A stretch of 64,000 nt of DNA from Leucocoprinus leucothites (taxonomy: Eukaryota; Basidiomycota; Agaricomycetes; Agaricales; Agaricaceae), in assembly GCA_013368445.1 (NCBI GenBank), contig JAACJO010000039.1:108877-172876 (forward strand), given 5' to 3'. Numbering within the stretch: the first letter of the stretch is position 1; each line of letters starts with the position of its first letter. The notes beneath the pieces are model-generated. The model was not told where the DNA came from. It saw only the letters and a list, made by a program, of their open reading frames with translations, and searched no databases. Positions 1-16,417 of this stretch are shown here, piece after piece. Made by a program: the position numbers and the translations under genes.

Positions 1-59
1 AAATGCGAGTGAACTGCAAGATAAGATATGGAATATAGCTATGAAAACCTAAACCCAAG

Positions 60-951
60 CTAGAAAGCTTCTTCAGCGCTCTTACGGGCAAGTCTTCGAA
101 CCTTCTTCCTGTATCCTGGGGAAGGCTTGTTAGATGAGAAAAGGTACACACATAGGATACGGACCTGGGAGATCTTCTCGAACATTCTTTGCCGCGTCAA
201 CATTAGCAGGACTGTCAACACCCGGAGGGTCGGAAGAAAGAAGGGAAATCACACTCATGATCTATGAGGTAGTTATGAGACTTTAAATCCCTTGCTTGAA
301 TCAATAATTACTCACAATACTTGTTACAGTATGTACGGGCGTCCAACGTTCTGACGCATGTTCGTATCCCCACTGATCCTCGCCGGGGTCATGCTGTCAA
401 CGAGAGTTGAGATCAATTTACTTAAGAAACAGATCAACGAACCAAGATAGATATGCACACATTGCCATCAGGGTAAACTGCAAGTGAATGTTAGTTAATG
501 TACAATTGTCGCATTACCAAACGTACTACTAGGATGCCACATATCCGAGAGGAACCTCATCTTCGGAGGTAACAACGGATACTGTTCTGGGAAAGTAAGA
601 CGCGCCCTAAAGAAACCACCCTCACTAGTGCAAATGTTAAAGGCCGATGCTAGAAGGACCGGTCCAAGACCTACTAGAGGGTGTCGGCTGGCCTGGCAGG
701 GAATTAATATGATACCATACAGGTGGTAGGGAAAAGATAGACTTACCCAATGATCATGATTTCCCACTCATACAGATTGTTGTCATCAACAAGACCTTGA
801 TAATCTATGGTCAGGCGAGGATGGAAACCGTGAAGGTAGGAACTGCACCTGCCGAGAAGCCCTCGACGGGTTTCTTCTTAAGCTCCTGCAGCTGCCGCCT
901 CAAAGTAAGAGCAGATGTGGTCGTAGATTGTGGTGGAGTTGAGCTAGACAT
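60..951 (-). CDS. Ubiquitin-conjugating enzyme E2, UBE2G1/UBC15 type
   Basis: This is an E2 enzyme that carries ubiquitin as a thioester and passes it to substrates with an E3. Exons read on the minus strand give the family N-terminus (LRRQLQELKKKPVEGFSAG, then DDNNLYEWEIMIIG), the FPEQYPLLPPKMRF core, and the active-site stretch [11 protein letters not shown], with the catalytic Cys codon at 455-457. The GEDQWGYEHASERW segment is the acidic-loop insertion of the UBE2G/UBC7 class. The end, VRRLARKSAEEAF, matches UBE2G1 (which ends in RKSQETAFE) rather than UBE2G2. The start at 951 gives a short Ser/Thr-rich lead before LRRQL. At least four small introns are needed. It is transcribed away from the RPC2 gene. 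The family call is firm; the exact splice sites are inferred. Confidence 0.9.
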
Positions 952-1391
952 TGATAATGTTGTCGATCCCTACCGATGGCGAGTGGTGCAAGGTAAAGCC
1001 TGGGTCAGTTGAAAGTGTCACTGGCATCAGCCGGGTAAACCTAATATATAACCGTTGCACGTGATGCTGTCACGCGGCTATGTCTCTTCGAAAACGATAT
1101 AGAACGAGATAAAAAAGTGGTTATTCTTGAACTTACTCGTACCAGTAGAAATGATTTCCTTTGGGCCGTCCTTGCAGTGGACCTTTTAAACGTGTCCTAC
1201 TACGGTTCTCAATTCAGTTCAGCGGCGCTAGCGGGTCCGGACCGTCAAAAGAGCACGTGACATCATTGATTTTGACCAAATCCCGAAATTTAGAGCCGCC
1301 AATAAATGTCCCTGACTCAAGATACTTCTTTCTCCATTGACACTGGCGGACTCATAGCACCAATAACGGTTTCTCGTTTTGGTCGACAATT
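952..1391. promoter_or_regulatory. Divergent intergenic region, E2 / RPC2
   Basis: This 440-bp stretch separates two divergently transcribed genes and must hold both promoters. I see no clear TATA box and no further coding sequence. Confidence 0.5.
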
Positions 1392-5889
<4,498 letters not shown>

Positions 5890-6375
5890 CCTTCCTGTGT
5901 TCCTACGTTCCGTCACCGGTCGTCGCAGTGTTCTTTTATTCCCTCTTAGACCGAAAGCCCATGTATGAGTAATGCTTAAATTACGACTCTTCAGATCACT
6001 CGGATCATAACATCCGTGTCTAAGTCCATAGGCTCTAGGAGCTCAAGGGAAGGCTATACTACGCATAAAAATATCCATATGTTCCCACTACTGGTGCCCA
6101 ACAACGGAATGACCCAAGCGCCGCAGATCCATATAGTCTGGACGACGTCACTGAAGGGCACAGCATAGAGGGAAACGAAGAAAGGCCAGGGAATCTGCGG
6201 ACTATGACAGATGGACGGACAAGGAATAGACAAATCTTCCTCTGAGTGCCAGAAGAAGGGAGAAGCATAAGGCCCTGTTCAGTTTGATGAATATCGAGTC
6301 TTACTGGGGTATGGTTACGAGTGATGCCGTATTGACATCGTAGGATCCAAACATGTATTACCAATTGGTATATGG
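5890..6375. other. Convergent 3' intergenic region
   Basis: About 490 bp between the ends of RPC2 and the UBC7-type gene. The reading frames here have no recognisable protein features; I take it as two 3' untranslated regions. Confidence 0.5.
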
Positions 6376-7348
6376 TCACAATCCCAGCTGCTCTTTAACT
6401 GATTGTCTCACAATACGCTCATACTCTCCTTTATTCTCGCGGTAGAGCTTGCAACAATCTATGTTTGCACCGCTTTCAAGATTAGGTTCTATGGAAAAAA
6501 CGTTGGTCAGTTGAGGAAGCCAAGATAAAAGCAATGTCAAGGAAGAGGATGAAGAGCAGATGGATATTGGCGCGAACTGATCGGGGTGAGGCAAAGCATG
6601 ACCTGGGGGTCATATGGCAAGCAAAAGATGGAACATTGAACTCACCTGCAAGCATTGAAATGACACTCAGGATGACTTTCTCTACGCTCTGAACGGGACT
6701 CCATCGCTCAGAGGCAGATTCGTACATAGTGGGATCATCGCCCGGTGTATGAAGAATCGAGATGCATACATTTCCATCTGGGTAAACTTTTCACAGTGGG
6801 TCAGGGCTTCGGTTCCGCATGAGAATGAGACCTCGCTCTTGGACTCACTGTTCGGGTGGAATAGAGGGGGCTCGAACCTCATCTTGAACGGAGATAGAGG
6901 ATAATCACTCGGCTAGTTACACACAGCAATATCACGGGGGCGATATTAGCAAAGAGTATGACTAAAAAAGATGAGGGCGTACAAATGTGAGCTTCGCCGC
7001 AAAGATACCGCCTTCCTGGGGAGATAAATCGTCATGAGTGAATGTGAAACGAGAAATAATAGTCGGCGTACAAATGGCGTGTCCTTTGGCCCAGATATTA
7101 ATGCTTCCCAGGTAAAGAAATCCGACTCGGAGATTGGTCCTATTGCGAGATGCAGCTTCCTTGACCTAGCTGGGTTGTGTTGGGCAACGCACCGGCCGTG
7201 AACATGCCATCGGGTGAACCTAGTAATGAAGTAATTAAACATTTGTTTGCTTGGACGTGATTAATGACATACCTCCAGCGGTCAGCTGCTTGTATTCTGT
7301 CATCAGGCGGCGCAGAGCGGTCGCATTGCTCGGTGTTCGTCCAGCCAT
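6376..7348 (-). CDS. UBC7: Ubiquitin-conjugating enzyme E2, UBC7/UBE2G2 type
   Basis: This is the E2 that works with ER-associated degradation E3s (Hrd1 or Doa10/gp78 type) at the cytosolic face of the ER. Minus-strand exons give [20 protein letters not shown] at the start, then the GPKDTPF core, [23 protein letters not shown] with the active Cys, [17 protein letters not shown] (the acidic-loop insertion), [17 protein letters not shown], and the end [20 protein letters not shown]...KEQLGL. That ending matches UBE2G2/Ubc7 (...QKSLGL) and separates it from the UBE2G1-type gene 5 kb away. The start at 7348 is the ATG giving the conserved [12 protein letters not shown] helix. Several introns interrupt the gene. 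The two E2 genes flank RPC2. Confidence 0.93.
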
Positions 7349-8008
7349 GCTGTTGGTCCAACTTTGAGCGCATAAGTCCCGACCATGAGGTTGCATCTTG
7401 CCTTACATAAGCCGCGCCCACAATATTATGAGTACCACGAGGGGGATCAGATACCAAAAGTCCGAAGTTGTGGGAGGGAACAGTAGCTATGGCTAAGGCC
7501 TAAGGGGTAGCTCAAGAGACAGCAGCGGGTGTTACGAAGTTCCAGGCCAGATCTGTGAGTATTGTGAGCTTAGAGAAGCACTTCGCTGCTCCACTTAACC
7601 GTAGTAACCAACAGATTGTCCTAGTATGGGGAGAATGACCGACGATAACGGTCAAGGAAGTTGACAGCCAGTTGATAAGTTGATAATGGCCCATTTTCCC
7701 GCTCGGCCTTTACGGATGGAAGCATGAGGGGAAACTTCTCTGTGCATCAGCTTCATCAGCTTCCTGCACGGCTCAAAATATTGTTGCCAAGTTCTTAGAT
7801 CATGCATGTTGACAGCAAAAATGGACTAAATGGCAGAGTATATGGATACGAGACAAGATACCCGATGCAGTTAAGACTCAACCATACCATCCACATTATG
7901 GCAGGTATGAGCGTCATATCGTAGTAATAGGTACAGTAGTACTAAAAAAAGTTGTATAAGATAAAGACACCTACTTATCCCCTAGGGGTCGCTGTAAGTC
8001 CATATGTA
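7349..8008. other. Intergenic region between ALO and UBC7-type genes
   Basis: About 660 bp with the ALO 3' end and the UBC7-type promoter. Small reading frames on the minus strand (for example 7512-7694) show no known motifs. I see nothing else. Confidence 0.45.
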
Positions 8009-9801
8009 TTACGATCGTAACTTGAAGACTCTTGAATCAATAGGCTGCCCATAAATATGTCGCCTGACGTATTCATTTCGGAAAACGCCACTCGGATCCA
8101 CCCTCTCCAACACTTGCAGGAAGTTGTCAAATCGTGGGTACAGTCGCCTGAGATCATCGGGGCGAAGCTTGTGCGTCTTAGCCCAATGAGGTCGTCCTCG
8201 GTGACGCGAGACGATAGCCTCGAAGTTGCCGAAAAGAGCTTGGTATGGAACATTCAACCCATAAGGTCTACAGGAGATTGTCAATGACAGCGCACAAGCG
8301 ATAGCGGTGCACTCACTTGTATTGAATGAAACCAATCCAACAGGTTAGCTGACCGTTACTTGGGCTTAACCAGATGTCATCGGCAGCAGAGAATCGGATC
8401 TCGACGGGAAAATGAGGTCTCATTCCATTGGGATCCGCGAGCTCATGCTGAATCCAAGAACGCAATTCTTGTATACAAGCTTGGGCATTGGTATATGGGA
8501 TTGACCACTCGGTCGTAAACTGTGGATACTTTTCGTTGGCTCCGATCAGTCGAGTGCGAAGACAATATCGCATACGGAACGCACCTTGCAATCAACGTTG
8601 AAAATTCGATGTCCATCATCGATCCCCACCGACTTCTTGTTGGAAAGCCAGAATGAGAAATACTGAGTCCATATGTTGAGGAACGGAAGATATCGCCCAA
8701 GAAAGAGAAACATCTGGATGATATGGAATCCCAAGAATGTATTCCAGAACCAGGAACTTCCGGAAGGTTTCGGAGCCTGAGCAAACCGTTAGGGCACGGA
8801 TGCTACTAAAAACAAGATATTGCTCACTTCGTACGTCCTGTCGGCAGAGCTGCAAATAACCTTATCCACGGCGGGGAACCACCAGAATCGTACATGTTGC
8901 GCCGACTGGAGCAAATGATCCATATCTCTGACCATATCATCGAAGGACATAGGTTCTTGTACTTCCTTCAACCGGAAAGCCGGTTCCACATCCAACAGGA
9001 CCTCGAGTAGAATCCCCGTCGCGCCGAGACCGCAAAGGGTAGCAGTGAAGAGATCCGGCTCCTCTGTCCTCGAGCAAACGACAGCGCGACCATCGGCTAA
9101 TAGTAGCTTGAGTGCCCGCACGTTGGTAGACATAACGCCGTAGTTAATGCCTGAACCATGGGTTGCAGTGGTGACGATGCCCGCAAGGGTTTGATCAGAT
9201 ATCGAGCCAACGTTAATCATTGCCAAGTTATATTTATTGAGTTCCGCGTGCAGGTCATGTAACGTGATTCCGGCTTCTACCAAAGCGCATCGTTTCTCAT
9301 AATCGACCTAAATAAAGATCAAGTGATGTGATGAGAAAAGCGCCCTTAACATGTCATGGAATAATATGTGATTGATCAGACAGGCGGATGAAGGAAAATG
9401 TGTAATGGAGCCCAGCCGAAGTGATCAGGAGACCAAAAGGCAACAAGGGAATTGGGTCTGGTGTACGCGTAAAGAGGTTGTGTTGATGGTGGGCTCACCT
9501 GAATTAAACGGTTCATTTTTGTTAGCCGTACCATATATCCACTTGTGCAAGCAAGATCACTGGGGCTGTGGCCGACTCCTACGGCTCGTACTGTCTTCCC
9601 TTCCCGTCTAGCAAGCTCGAGGACGAGCCTACACTGGTGCAGGGACTCGGGCTCAAAGATAGCAAGAGGTGTGCAGTAGAATGCAAGCCCCCAGTTATTG
9701 AAGCGCGTAAGTTTCGGAGGAAGAGTTATGGGCCGCAAGAGCTCATAGAGGGAGTGCAGGGGTATGTCCTGGAGCTTGTTCTCGAACTGGGAGGAGGACA
9801 T
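8009..9801 (-). CDS. ALO1: D-arabinono-1,4-lactone oxidase
   Basis: This is a flavoenzyme of the outer mitochondrial membrane in yeasts. It oxidises D-arabinono-1,4-lactone to D-erythroascorbate, the fungal analogue of vitamin C, and releases H2O2. The N-terminal FAD domain shows RAVGVGHSPSDLACTSGYM, whose His is the expected covalent flavin site. The second FAD segment is INVGSISDQTLAGIVTTATHGSG, and the lactone-oxidase domain has HFPVEIRFSAADDIWLSPS. The HWAK motif typical of aldonolactone oxidases lies near the C-terminus (RGRPHWAKTHKL). The protein ends DSRVFKLRS. The start at 9801 precedes SSSQFENKLQDIPLHSLYEL, and the family Trp/Phe-rich segment (TRFNNWGLAFYC) follows at about residue 32. 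Several small introns interrupt the coding region. The family call is firm. Confidence 0.92.
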
Positions 9802-10010
9802 GGTTGGTAGGTTTTACAAGAGACATTTTTCGTGAAGCTTTATAATGCGGTCAGCCAAGGGGTTGGGTGAGATGTCGTTCAATGCGGCTCGATCTCCTCT
9901 CCCCCCGGGGTTTGGTACGGCTGTGACGGCTGGCGCCGGTGAAATCCTCGGAGTTTGCCGGATAGCAGACAGTATTATCCATGGCCTAAACGGATGAACG
10001 ATCAACCTTT

Positions 10011-10430
10011 TTACGATGATTTCATGATTTCATGCAAGCCGACATAGATACCGAAGCAATGTCCGATAAGGCGCCCGAAGGGGAACCATGGATCGATGAT
10101 CCACCGGTCTGCCCTGTTGGCGAACAGCTTCCACCTGGTATTGGTGCTGGTTCCGCTGGACAAGAATAGCTTTGATGCCTCGCAAGCATAAATATTCAGA
10201 TCTGGATGAATGGGAACAGGATCACGAATATTACCTATTATGTTCGATGTTTCCCTGAAAATATCTAGCCCATCTTCCCTCGTCAAGTCTACTAGATCGA
10301 GCCCGGGTCGTCCTTGACACGCACAATTCAGTAATCGCCAGATATCAGTGTCCCAATTAGCGTGTGCCGGTATTAGAAGAGGCCGTAAGGGAGGCCATCA
10401 GCGTCTTGTAGGCCACCGCTGAAATAAGTT
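10011..10430 (-). pseudogene. Unrecognised coding-like stretch, possibly a broken gene
   Basis: A minus-strand frame from about 10373 to the stop at 10011 reads as plausible protein. It includes NWDTDIWRLLN, GLDLVDLTREDGLDIFRETS, PVPIHPDLNIYACEASKLF and RWIIDPWFPFGRLIGHCFGI. Just upstream, after a good acceptor (TTATTTCAG), another frame reads GGLQDADGLPYGLF and then hits a stop exactly where the first frame takes over. The two join only if one base is gained or lost, so this may be a frameshifted remnant or hold an assembly error. I do not recognise the family and found no convincing start codon. It sits between the Hsp70-like 3' end and the ALO start. Confidence 0.35.
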
Positions 10431-10650
10431 TACTTAAAAAGGTGCAAGAATAAATGTCGGTGCGATGGTGACGGAGGAGTTCAAGAGGTGATCGCAGCAG
10501 GTATCATATGATGCAATTCGGGCGCAACATCAATCGAAATAGTAAAGTCATACGTGCGTCATCAGTCCAAAGTGCAATACTAACAGAAAAGTAAAATGGG
10601 TTATCAAGATACGGTAATCGGGTCAAATACTTGCAGAAACGCCATATAGA

Positions 10651-13600
10651 TTAGTTAAAGAAATCAAACGTTACCCTGCAACGAAAACAGCACATGAGCC
10701 GACATTCAATAGCAATACTGCACCCGGAGCTTACCTTCCCCACTCTTGGTTGTTATACAAGAGAATGCCGCGGACCTCAGCGCTGTCTAGCTCCAGACCT
10801 AGCTCAAACTCTAAGTAGGTGAAACAGTAACAGGATGAATGAATATGAATGAACTCGGCTCTATATGGGAACGAACTCGCCTGTGTAGAACCCGCCAGGT
10901 TGTGTTGCTGCATTGTTCCGGAACGAGGGTAACGAGGAAAGATCAACTGTCCATTTACAAAGTTCCGTGGTTTCTCCTTCATCTGTATATCGCATGATCA
11001 TGCTGGCGTCACTCGTATACAGGGTAGCAACAAATGTCGTGTCTTGGACAGACTTCAGAATGGCAGACAGAAACCAAACTGAGATAAGGACAAACCTTGG
11101 GTTGACTGCGAAAATTTACTACCGGAAACTCAATATGACTGGCTGGGCGCAAAAATCGGAAGGGTACCCACCAAAACTTGGTCGAGAGCCGTTGACTAGG
11201 TGACAAATTAAGCCGAAGAGAATGGAATAGAGCTTGGGAAAAGCTGTCCGATTTACTCACCCTTTACGGAGGATCGCGCCCTTTGAAACAAGGTACTGCA
11301 ATCTGAAATTTACCGAACCGGCGGCTTAGCCGACGAAGGAACTGATGAACAGGATACGTGCCTGTTTTCACATATGTGGACACCCGCGTCATTGGTTCTT
11401 ATGTACGCTGGACGTTTCAGCCAATCCTCTTGTTCAGCCGGTAACTTGACCTGGGAGAAACAATGTATGTAATCAGCGACCCTCTACCGCAATTCAGCCA
11501 CAGGATCGCTATACCTTCATGATGTATGCCCTTGGAGCAATGACGCTCGCCACCAGAGGGCGCCGTGCTAGACCGTACTGAGCGGCACCACGAAGCGTTG
11601 CTGTGTCAGCGTCAGGAGGTCGTGCGATGACATGAATACGGGATCCATATTGTTCCTTGATGTATGTTCGAGGCTAATGAGAAGCTTGGTCAAGGGAAAA
11701 ATCTATAAAAAGACCCACTTGAACTCGCTGCCTGAGATATTCGCTCCCGGCAAAGCCTCCCACGAGAAGCAGCGCATCTATCCGCTGTTCAATTCGATTC
11801 ATTTGTTCTTCGATCAATTGTAGAACCTAGGCATATGGGTTTAAATGTCAACAAAATCAATCAGCGAATAAATGATTGAATTAATACCTCATTAACGACT
11901 GGATCGAACACTTCTCTACGCAGCAGATTCCCTGGAACGCATAGTTCGCCGTTGATCAACCCCACGCTGGGATCCTGGGGATCTTCTGTGTTAAAGCAAG
12001 GGAAATGGAACATCAAATCTATAAAAATAGATTGAGGTCAAATAGAGTGTGATTGTTAGAATTGTCGCCTGTACCATCATCTTGGATTCCGGCATAGTTA
12101 TGTTTATCTGTTTCACTAAAGGAGTGCACTACGGCATACGTGATCAGTCGGATAGGCTCACGAGGAACACATCAAGTACATACTAAAGTAGGCGAGCGAA
12201 GCGGGGTCGAGGTGAGCGGGATGATCGGTTAAAAGGGTCTGTCAACAGATAATATAAATCGAGGCTATTCGAGGTGACAAGCCATCGGACATACCCTGAC
12301 AAGTTCACGGAAACGAAGATCAAGGAATAGACTTCCGCAGTTAGCACCCGACCGCGCGCACATCTCAGCAATTTCGAGATTTGCCATTTGCCCGATAATC
12401 TACAAAAATCCACGGAAGGAGGAATCAAACCGCGAGATAAAATAATCGGCACACAGAGGAAACCATTGTTTAAAGCGATACACTCACCTTGTAAGCTGCA
12501 AGGTCGACAGTACCACCACCGGCGTCACACACGATAAAATTTTGAGAAGGCTTCAGATGATGAAGATCTGTCAAGTGCGCGCAGTGTACGGCGGCTGCTT
12601 CCGGTTCTGTGATGATTCTTAGGCGATCCCTCCAATTTTTGTCACCGGCACGAGCGCTCTGAACGAGACCAGCGGCGATGGCAGCTTCTCGCATCATATC
12701 GCACCCTTTGGCATCCCATGCGGCAGGTACTGTCAGAAGAACATCAGCAGAATCTGTTGTGGTGTCGTATCAGGTTAGTGGCTCAAGAAACTCCAAGAAC
12801 CTGCGTACTGAGATCCGCAACAGCGCCAATGTCGCGAGTAATTTGCTCCTTCGCATGTTCCCAGAGACAGCTAAGGAAATCAATAATCAGATCAACGGCA
12901 CGTTTTCCTGGCTGTTTCCGCTGTTAGTGTGGGTTCATTGGAGTGAATTTTGGGCTTACTCACAGGCAAGAATGGAAGGCGGGGGTCAACAGATGACTCA
13001 TCACGCAGAGCCTTGGGCTCCAAAAACAGCTTGAACCACTCGCATTTCATGGTGCCAGCCATTGGGCTGGCATTTTTAGCCTCCAATCCCCAAGCTATCA
13101 CTTGGCCATACTCATCGTAAAGTAGACAAGTGGGGATCTGCGAGGAAGACTGAGCTACAATCCGGGGTTATCATGTTGGTTCTCATACCTTTCGGAAAGT
13201 CTCCACGGATCCAGGCCAATTCAGAATTTGCTGGACGCGTCCGCCGGCAATGCGGGAAGAGCCGTATGCCTAATAAACGCCCAGCAAGTCAGACCCAAAT
13301 AAGAATTTAGTGCATTCAAGTGAACACTCACTACACCAGAGAAGGTGGTACCTGTGGGCGCAACCATGAGCGGTGAACAGGTTGACAGAGACAACAGCCA
13401 CTAACCGAAATCTACTGCCACTGACATCTTTCCTTCGTCTGGAGCAGGCCCCACATTCGAGAGGTCAATGGGAGGTGGTGACATGCTTGGGCTCAAAGTT
13501 CCTGCTTGCCCGTTCAGTGACGGATAGTAGGCATTCTGAGGGCGAAGAAGGGGGTCAGCTGTTCCTTGTGGGTGATAGCTAGAGTGTGTGAATGCCCCTG

Positions 13601-13910
13601 GAGAGGGGGATGGAATGGGTGGGGACGGCGCGACGGCACCAAATTCGTAGGGATGCTGAGCTGGTGGCGAAGGAGAGTGGCCCCATGGCGGAACTGATTG
13701 GTTGTTGAAACCATTGAAACCATTCGTAGAGGAATTGTTAACAAGGACTGGAGGAGGTGAAGCAATGGTCGGCTGGTAGGACATTGTTGGCGAATTGCCA
13801 GGTTTTTCCAGGATAGGCTGAGCCATCGGTTGGCTGGTGACCATGCCATTGGGCTGAACCTGGTTACGATTGGAAGGTCCCTTGTCAGCAGGTTCCCCAC
13901 AACAGCCCAT
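10651..13910 (-). CDS. HSPA12-like Hsp70-family ATPase with Pro/Ser-rich N-terminal region
   Basis: This is a divergent Hsp70/actin-fold ATPase of the type expanded in mushrooms and related to animal HSPA12. The chosen start (13910) gives MGCCGEPADKG, a classic N-myristoylation (Gly2) plus palmitoylation (Cys3, Cys4) pattern; an in-frame ATG 33 bases upstream would hide it. About 160 residues rich in Pro, Ser, Asn and Gln follow. The ATPase fold then shows the phosphate-1 loop (AVDFGTTFSGV, split by introns), VLLTVPAAWDAKGCDMMREA, phosphate-2 (FIVCDAGGGTVDLAAYK) and the adenosine motif (LLLVGGFAGSEYL). The C-terminal part ends GILLYNNQEWG plus a last small exon reading RVTFDFFN, joined over a 59-nt intron (10676-10734). 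No canonical substrate-binding domain or EEVD tail is seen. Many introns are present. The client and role are unknown; membrane attachment is inferred. Confidence 0.8.
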
Positions 13911-15653
13911 GCTGGATGAAAGAGCGTCTGGCAAAGGAAACACACGCGGAAAATGTGCCAGGGTACTTGGACGCCCGGTTTCTCAGCTTTCCAACATGTG
14001 CCTGATGGCTGTGTGCCTTTTTTGGCCAAGTAAGGTCAGGGTTGGGGCCAAGCTTGGGCGCCCTAGTATAAAGGACATGATAACCATCTTTGTGTCAGCG
14101 ATGCAGTAGGGACCAAGGAAAAGGCAGAAACCGAGGCTTTGTCGCATTGCTGTAAAGCAGGTAAGTAAGTGAAAGAATGTAGTTTACTTAATAACGAAAT
14201 TAAACACAAAAATCACCCACGACCAAATACGCCACCACTGAGCCAAGTTGATTTTGTCATGACCTGAAATGTATTTACTATCAGAAGAGTTTCCGAGCTG
14301 TATCTATTTACTTATATGAGATATTAAATTGCAGTTCTCATCACAACAAATAGGTCTTCGGAATTTATAGTATCCAAGTATGTTTGATTTGGTCATAATC
14401 TCGTGGTGCGCACTTAGTACTTCAAGTTCGAGTGCCCTATGTTCTCCACTACCGGCTTGATACATTCTTGAACCCAGCGTATAACCGCAACAGACATATG
14501 ATATCTGATCTTGTCAAGCACACGGCCACAAAGTCCGTTTTGTGTTTACTTTTTCGGCTTTTGCGATTCGGCCGCTTGCGCTCTCGTGTAGTCCTAGGAA
14601 AACGAAATAAGTACATAACGGATGTCGCACCGTCTTCCGTGTTTCAACTTTCAGGTCGAACTCCGAGTTCTGAGGTTCTCGGTTCTTGCCAGTTACTCGC
14701 CTTACTCTTTGAGGTTTAGGGCAAATATTGGACATGGGTCGGGTGGTGTCATAACACATTCCAGGTCGTCGAAATCTTAGATTTCATAGATGAACTTAGC
14801 AAGGTCGAATTGCTCATCAGTGCTTGGTGTATCTCCATGATTTGCGGTCACCGAATAGTAGATGACGAGAAAGATACATCCGTCGCGTTTTTCCGTCTTC
14901 CTTACCGCGTTGATTAAGATCTTATTCGGAGGTAAAGATCTCCTTGTGTGAGCCTCGGGAGTCCCAAGGACCAAAATACGACTGAGCTTCCTCTTGATAC
15001 TGCAAGTGGGGAAAAAGCAGGGCTTTGGACATATGGCGTTATCATGCATTACACCACATTATTAGTGCAAGATAATCTATTATCTACATAGAAAACCAAC
15101 TGCGATGAGTCTGGTGATTAGATACGGTACGTATACCAATGATGTTGCGCGTGCTCGGCATCGTCTAGTGGACAAACTGCCACCGATAATGGCCTCGTGT
15201 CGTGATAATTTATGAAGAATATCAAAGTCATAGGCAACTGTGTGGTGCTGACCTTGACCCTGATTAATCTTTGTGCTTGAATGTACCAGATGGTGTGCGA
15301 TGACGTTCAACCATGATGAAGTTAGTAACGGTTGCCACCCCTTGCCGCGGACGAATAGGCACACTGGAGTGCCCTGGGATTCAGGTAATCCTACAGGAGT
15401 GCGTGGATCCACTCGCAGGGGAGGGTAAAGGAGGAATCCAGGATTTCGCAATATCCAATTATCGGCTTTGAGCGATAGGGTTGATCGAGTATTTCGGATC
15501 AGCTGGCGTCAATATCCGATCGGAGTGTCGGAGTTCCAAAACGAGTGATTTCCAGGAACGCACGTCAAGTTCGTCTTTGCCTCCACCAGTCACATCCAGG
15601 ACGTTAAACTCTTTTGTTTCGTGTTTCAGGCGCCTTGGTAACTTTTCTTACGC
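13911..15653. other. Long divergent intergenic region
   Basis: About 1.7 kb between the Hsp70-like start and the CBP6-like start. Minus-strand frames at 14777-15049 and 15080-15451 (90 and 123 codons) and a plus frame at 14432-14719 show no recognised domains or good splice context. I call no gene here. Confidence 0.4.
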
Positions 15654-16042
15654 ATGGCAACTACGGCAGTAAACCAAAAGCTCGCTCAAAGACTGAGCTC
15701 AATTGCGCATTCTTGGGCCGTAGATCCATTCCGACCCAACATGCAACTCGGCACATTCCTGGAGTCTCTTGCAGCACACCCACGGCTCACGTCGCAGGCT
15801 GTCAATGCCGCACGTTCGCTCCGAGATAATGAAATGGCCAAGAAGGTGCATATGGTCCTTTTTTCGTGTTTCCATGCTCTGTAACTTACTACGGCACTCG
15901 TCTCCTCCAGTATCCCCTTTCGAATAAAATATTACATCCTCCGTCGATGCCACACCACTACGACCGTCTTGTCGAAGCATTCGAAAAGAGCGCTAAAGGT
16001 ATCGGGCGGCCGTGGTGGAAGGTTTTTTTCAATATCTGGTAG
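15654..16042 (+). CDS. CBP6: CBP6/UQCC2-like cytochrome b synthesis / complex III assembly factor
   Basis: Two exons join over the intron that ends ...CTCCAG before TATCCCC, giving a protein of about 107 residues. In yeast, Cbp6 works with Cbp3 at the mitochondrial ribosome exit to help synthesis and assembly of cytochrome b. The match rests on short motifs I compared by memory. An N-terminal Trp-x-Val-Asp segment followed by LGTFLESL resembles UQCC2 (EEWPVD...DLGAYL). A KYPLSNK segment resembles its KYPRP. The tail MPHHYDRLVEAFEKSAKG resembles yeast Cbp6 (NPQYYQRLINAVDG). It ends RPWWKVFFNIW at the tag stop 16040-16042. It is convergent with NOC2. The gene looks real; the family name is probable rather than certain. 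Confidence 0.68.
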
Positions 16043-16417
16043 AAGTTCTTTGTTGGTACCATATCACTGGTAATCCAGTTGGAGTAGAATGGAACACTAT
16101 TTTTCGGCAGGTGTCGACGGAGATCTCCCTGTTTCAACCTCATGGCATTTTTTTTTTCGGGTCCGCAATTGTCTGTGACATGGCTACCATCTCAAGTGTG
16201 TTCTCCCGCGTCGGCTGGGGAAGTTTGATCAGAGAAAACATGATGTCATCGGCATTTCTTCTCATATTCACTTTTGGGTCGAGGCTGGTCTTCTAATAAT
16301 TCAGAATAGTAGAGCACCCCGAGCTTGCTATCTTTACGTCTCCTAAGATAGCGGATAAAATACAAACAGGTACACCATGATCTCTCTGTATCAGAGTGTA
16401 GAAAGAAAAGTACCGAG
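16043..16417. other. Convergent 3' region, CBP6-like / NOC2
   Basis: About 375 bp between two convergent stop codons. It has a short T-rich run near 16148. Nothing else is seen. Confidence 0.45.

Noticed and set aside
15160..15200. tRNA-like A box (TCGTCTAGTGG)
   Set aside because: No B box or pairing stems follow at the right distance.
14432..15451. Several 90-123 codon frames on both strands
   Set aside because: They overlap in conflicting frames, lack recognised domains and show no clear intron-exon pattern.
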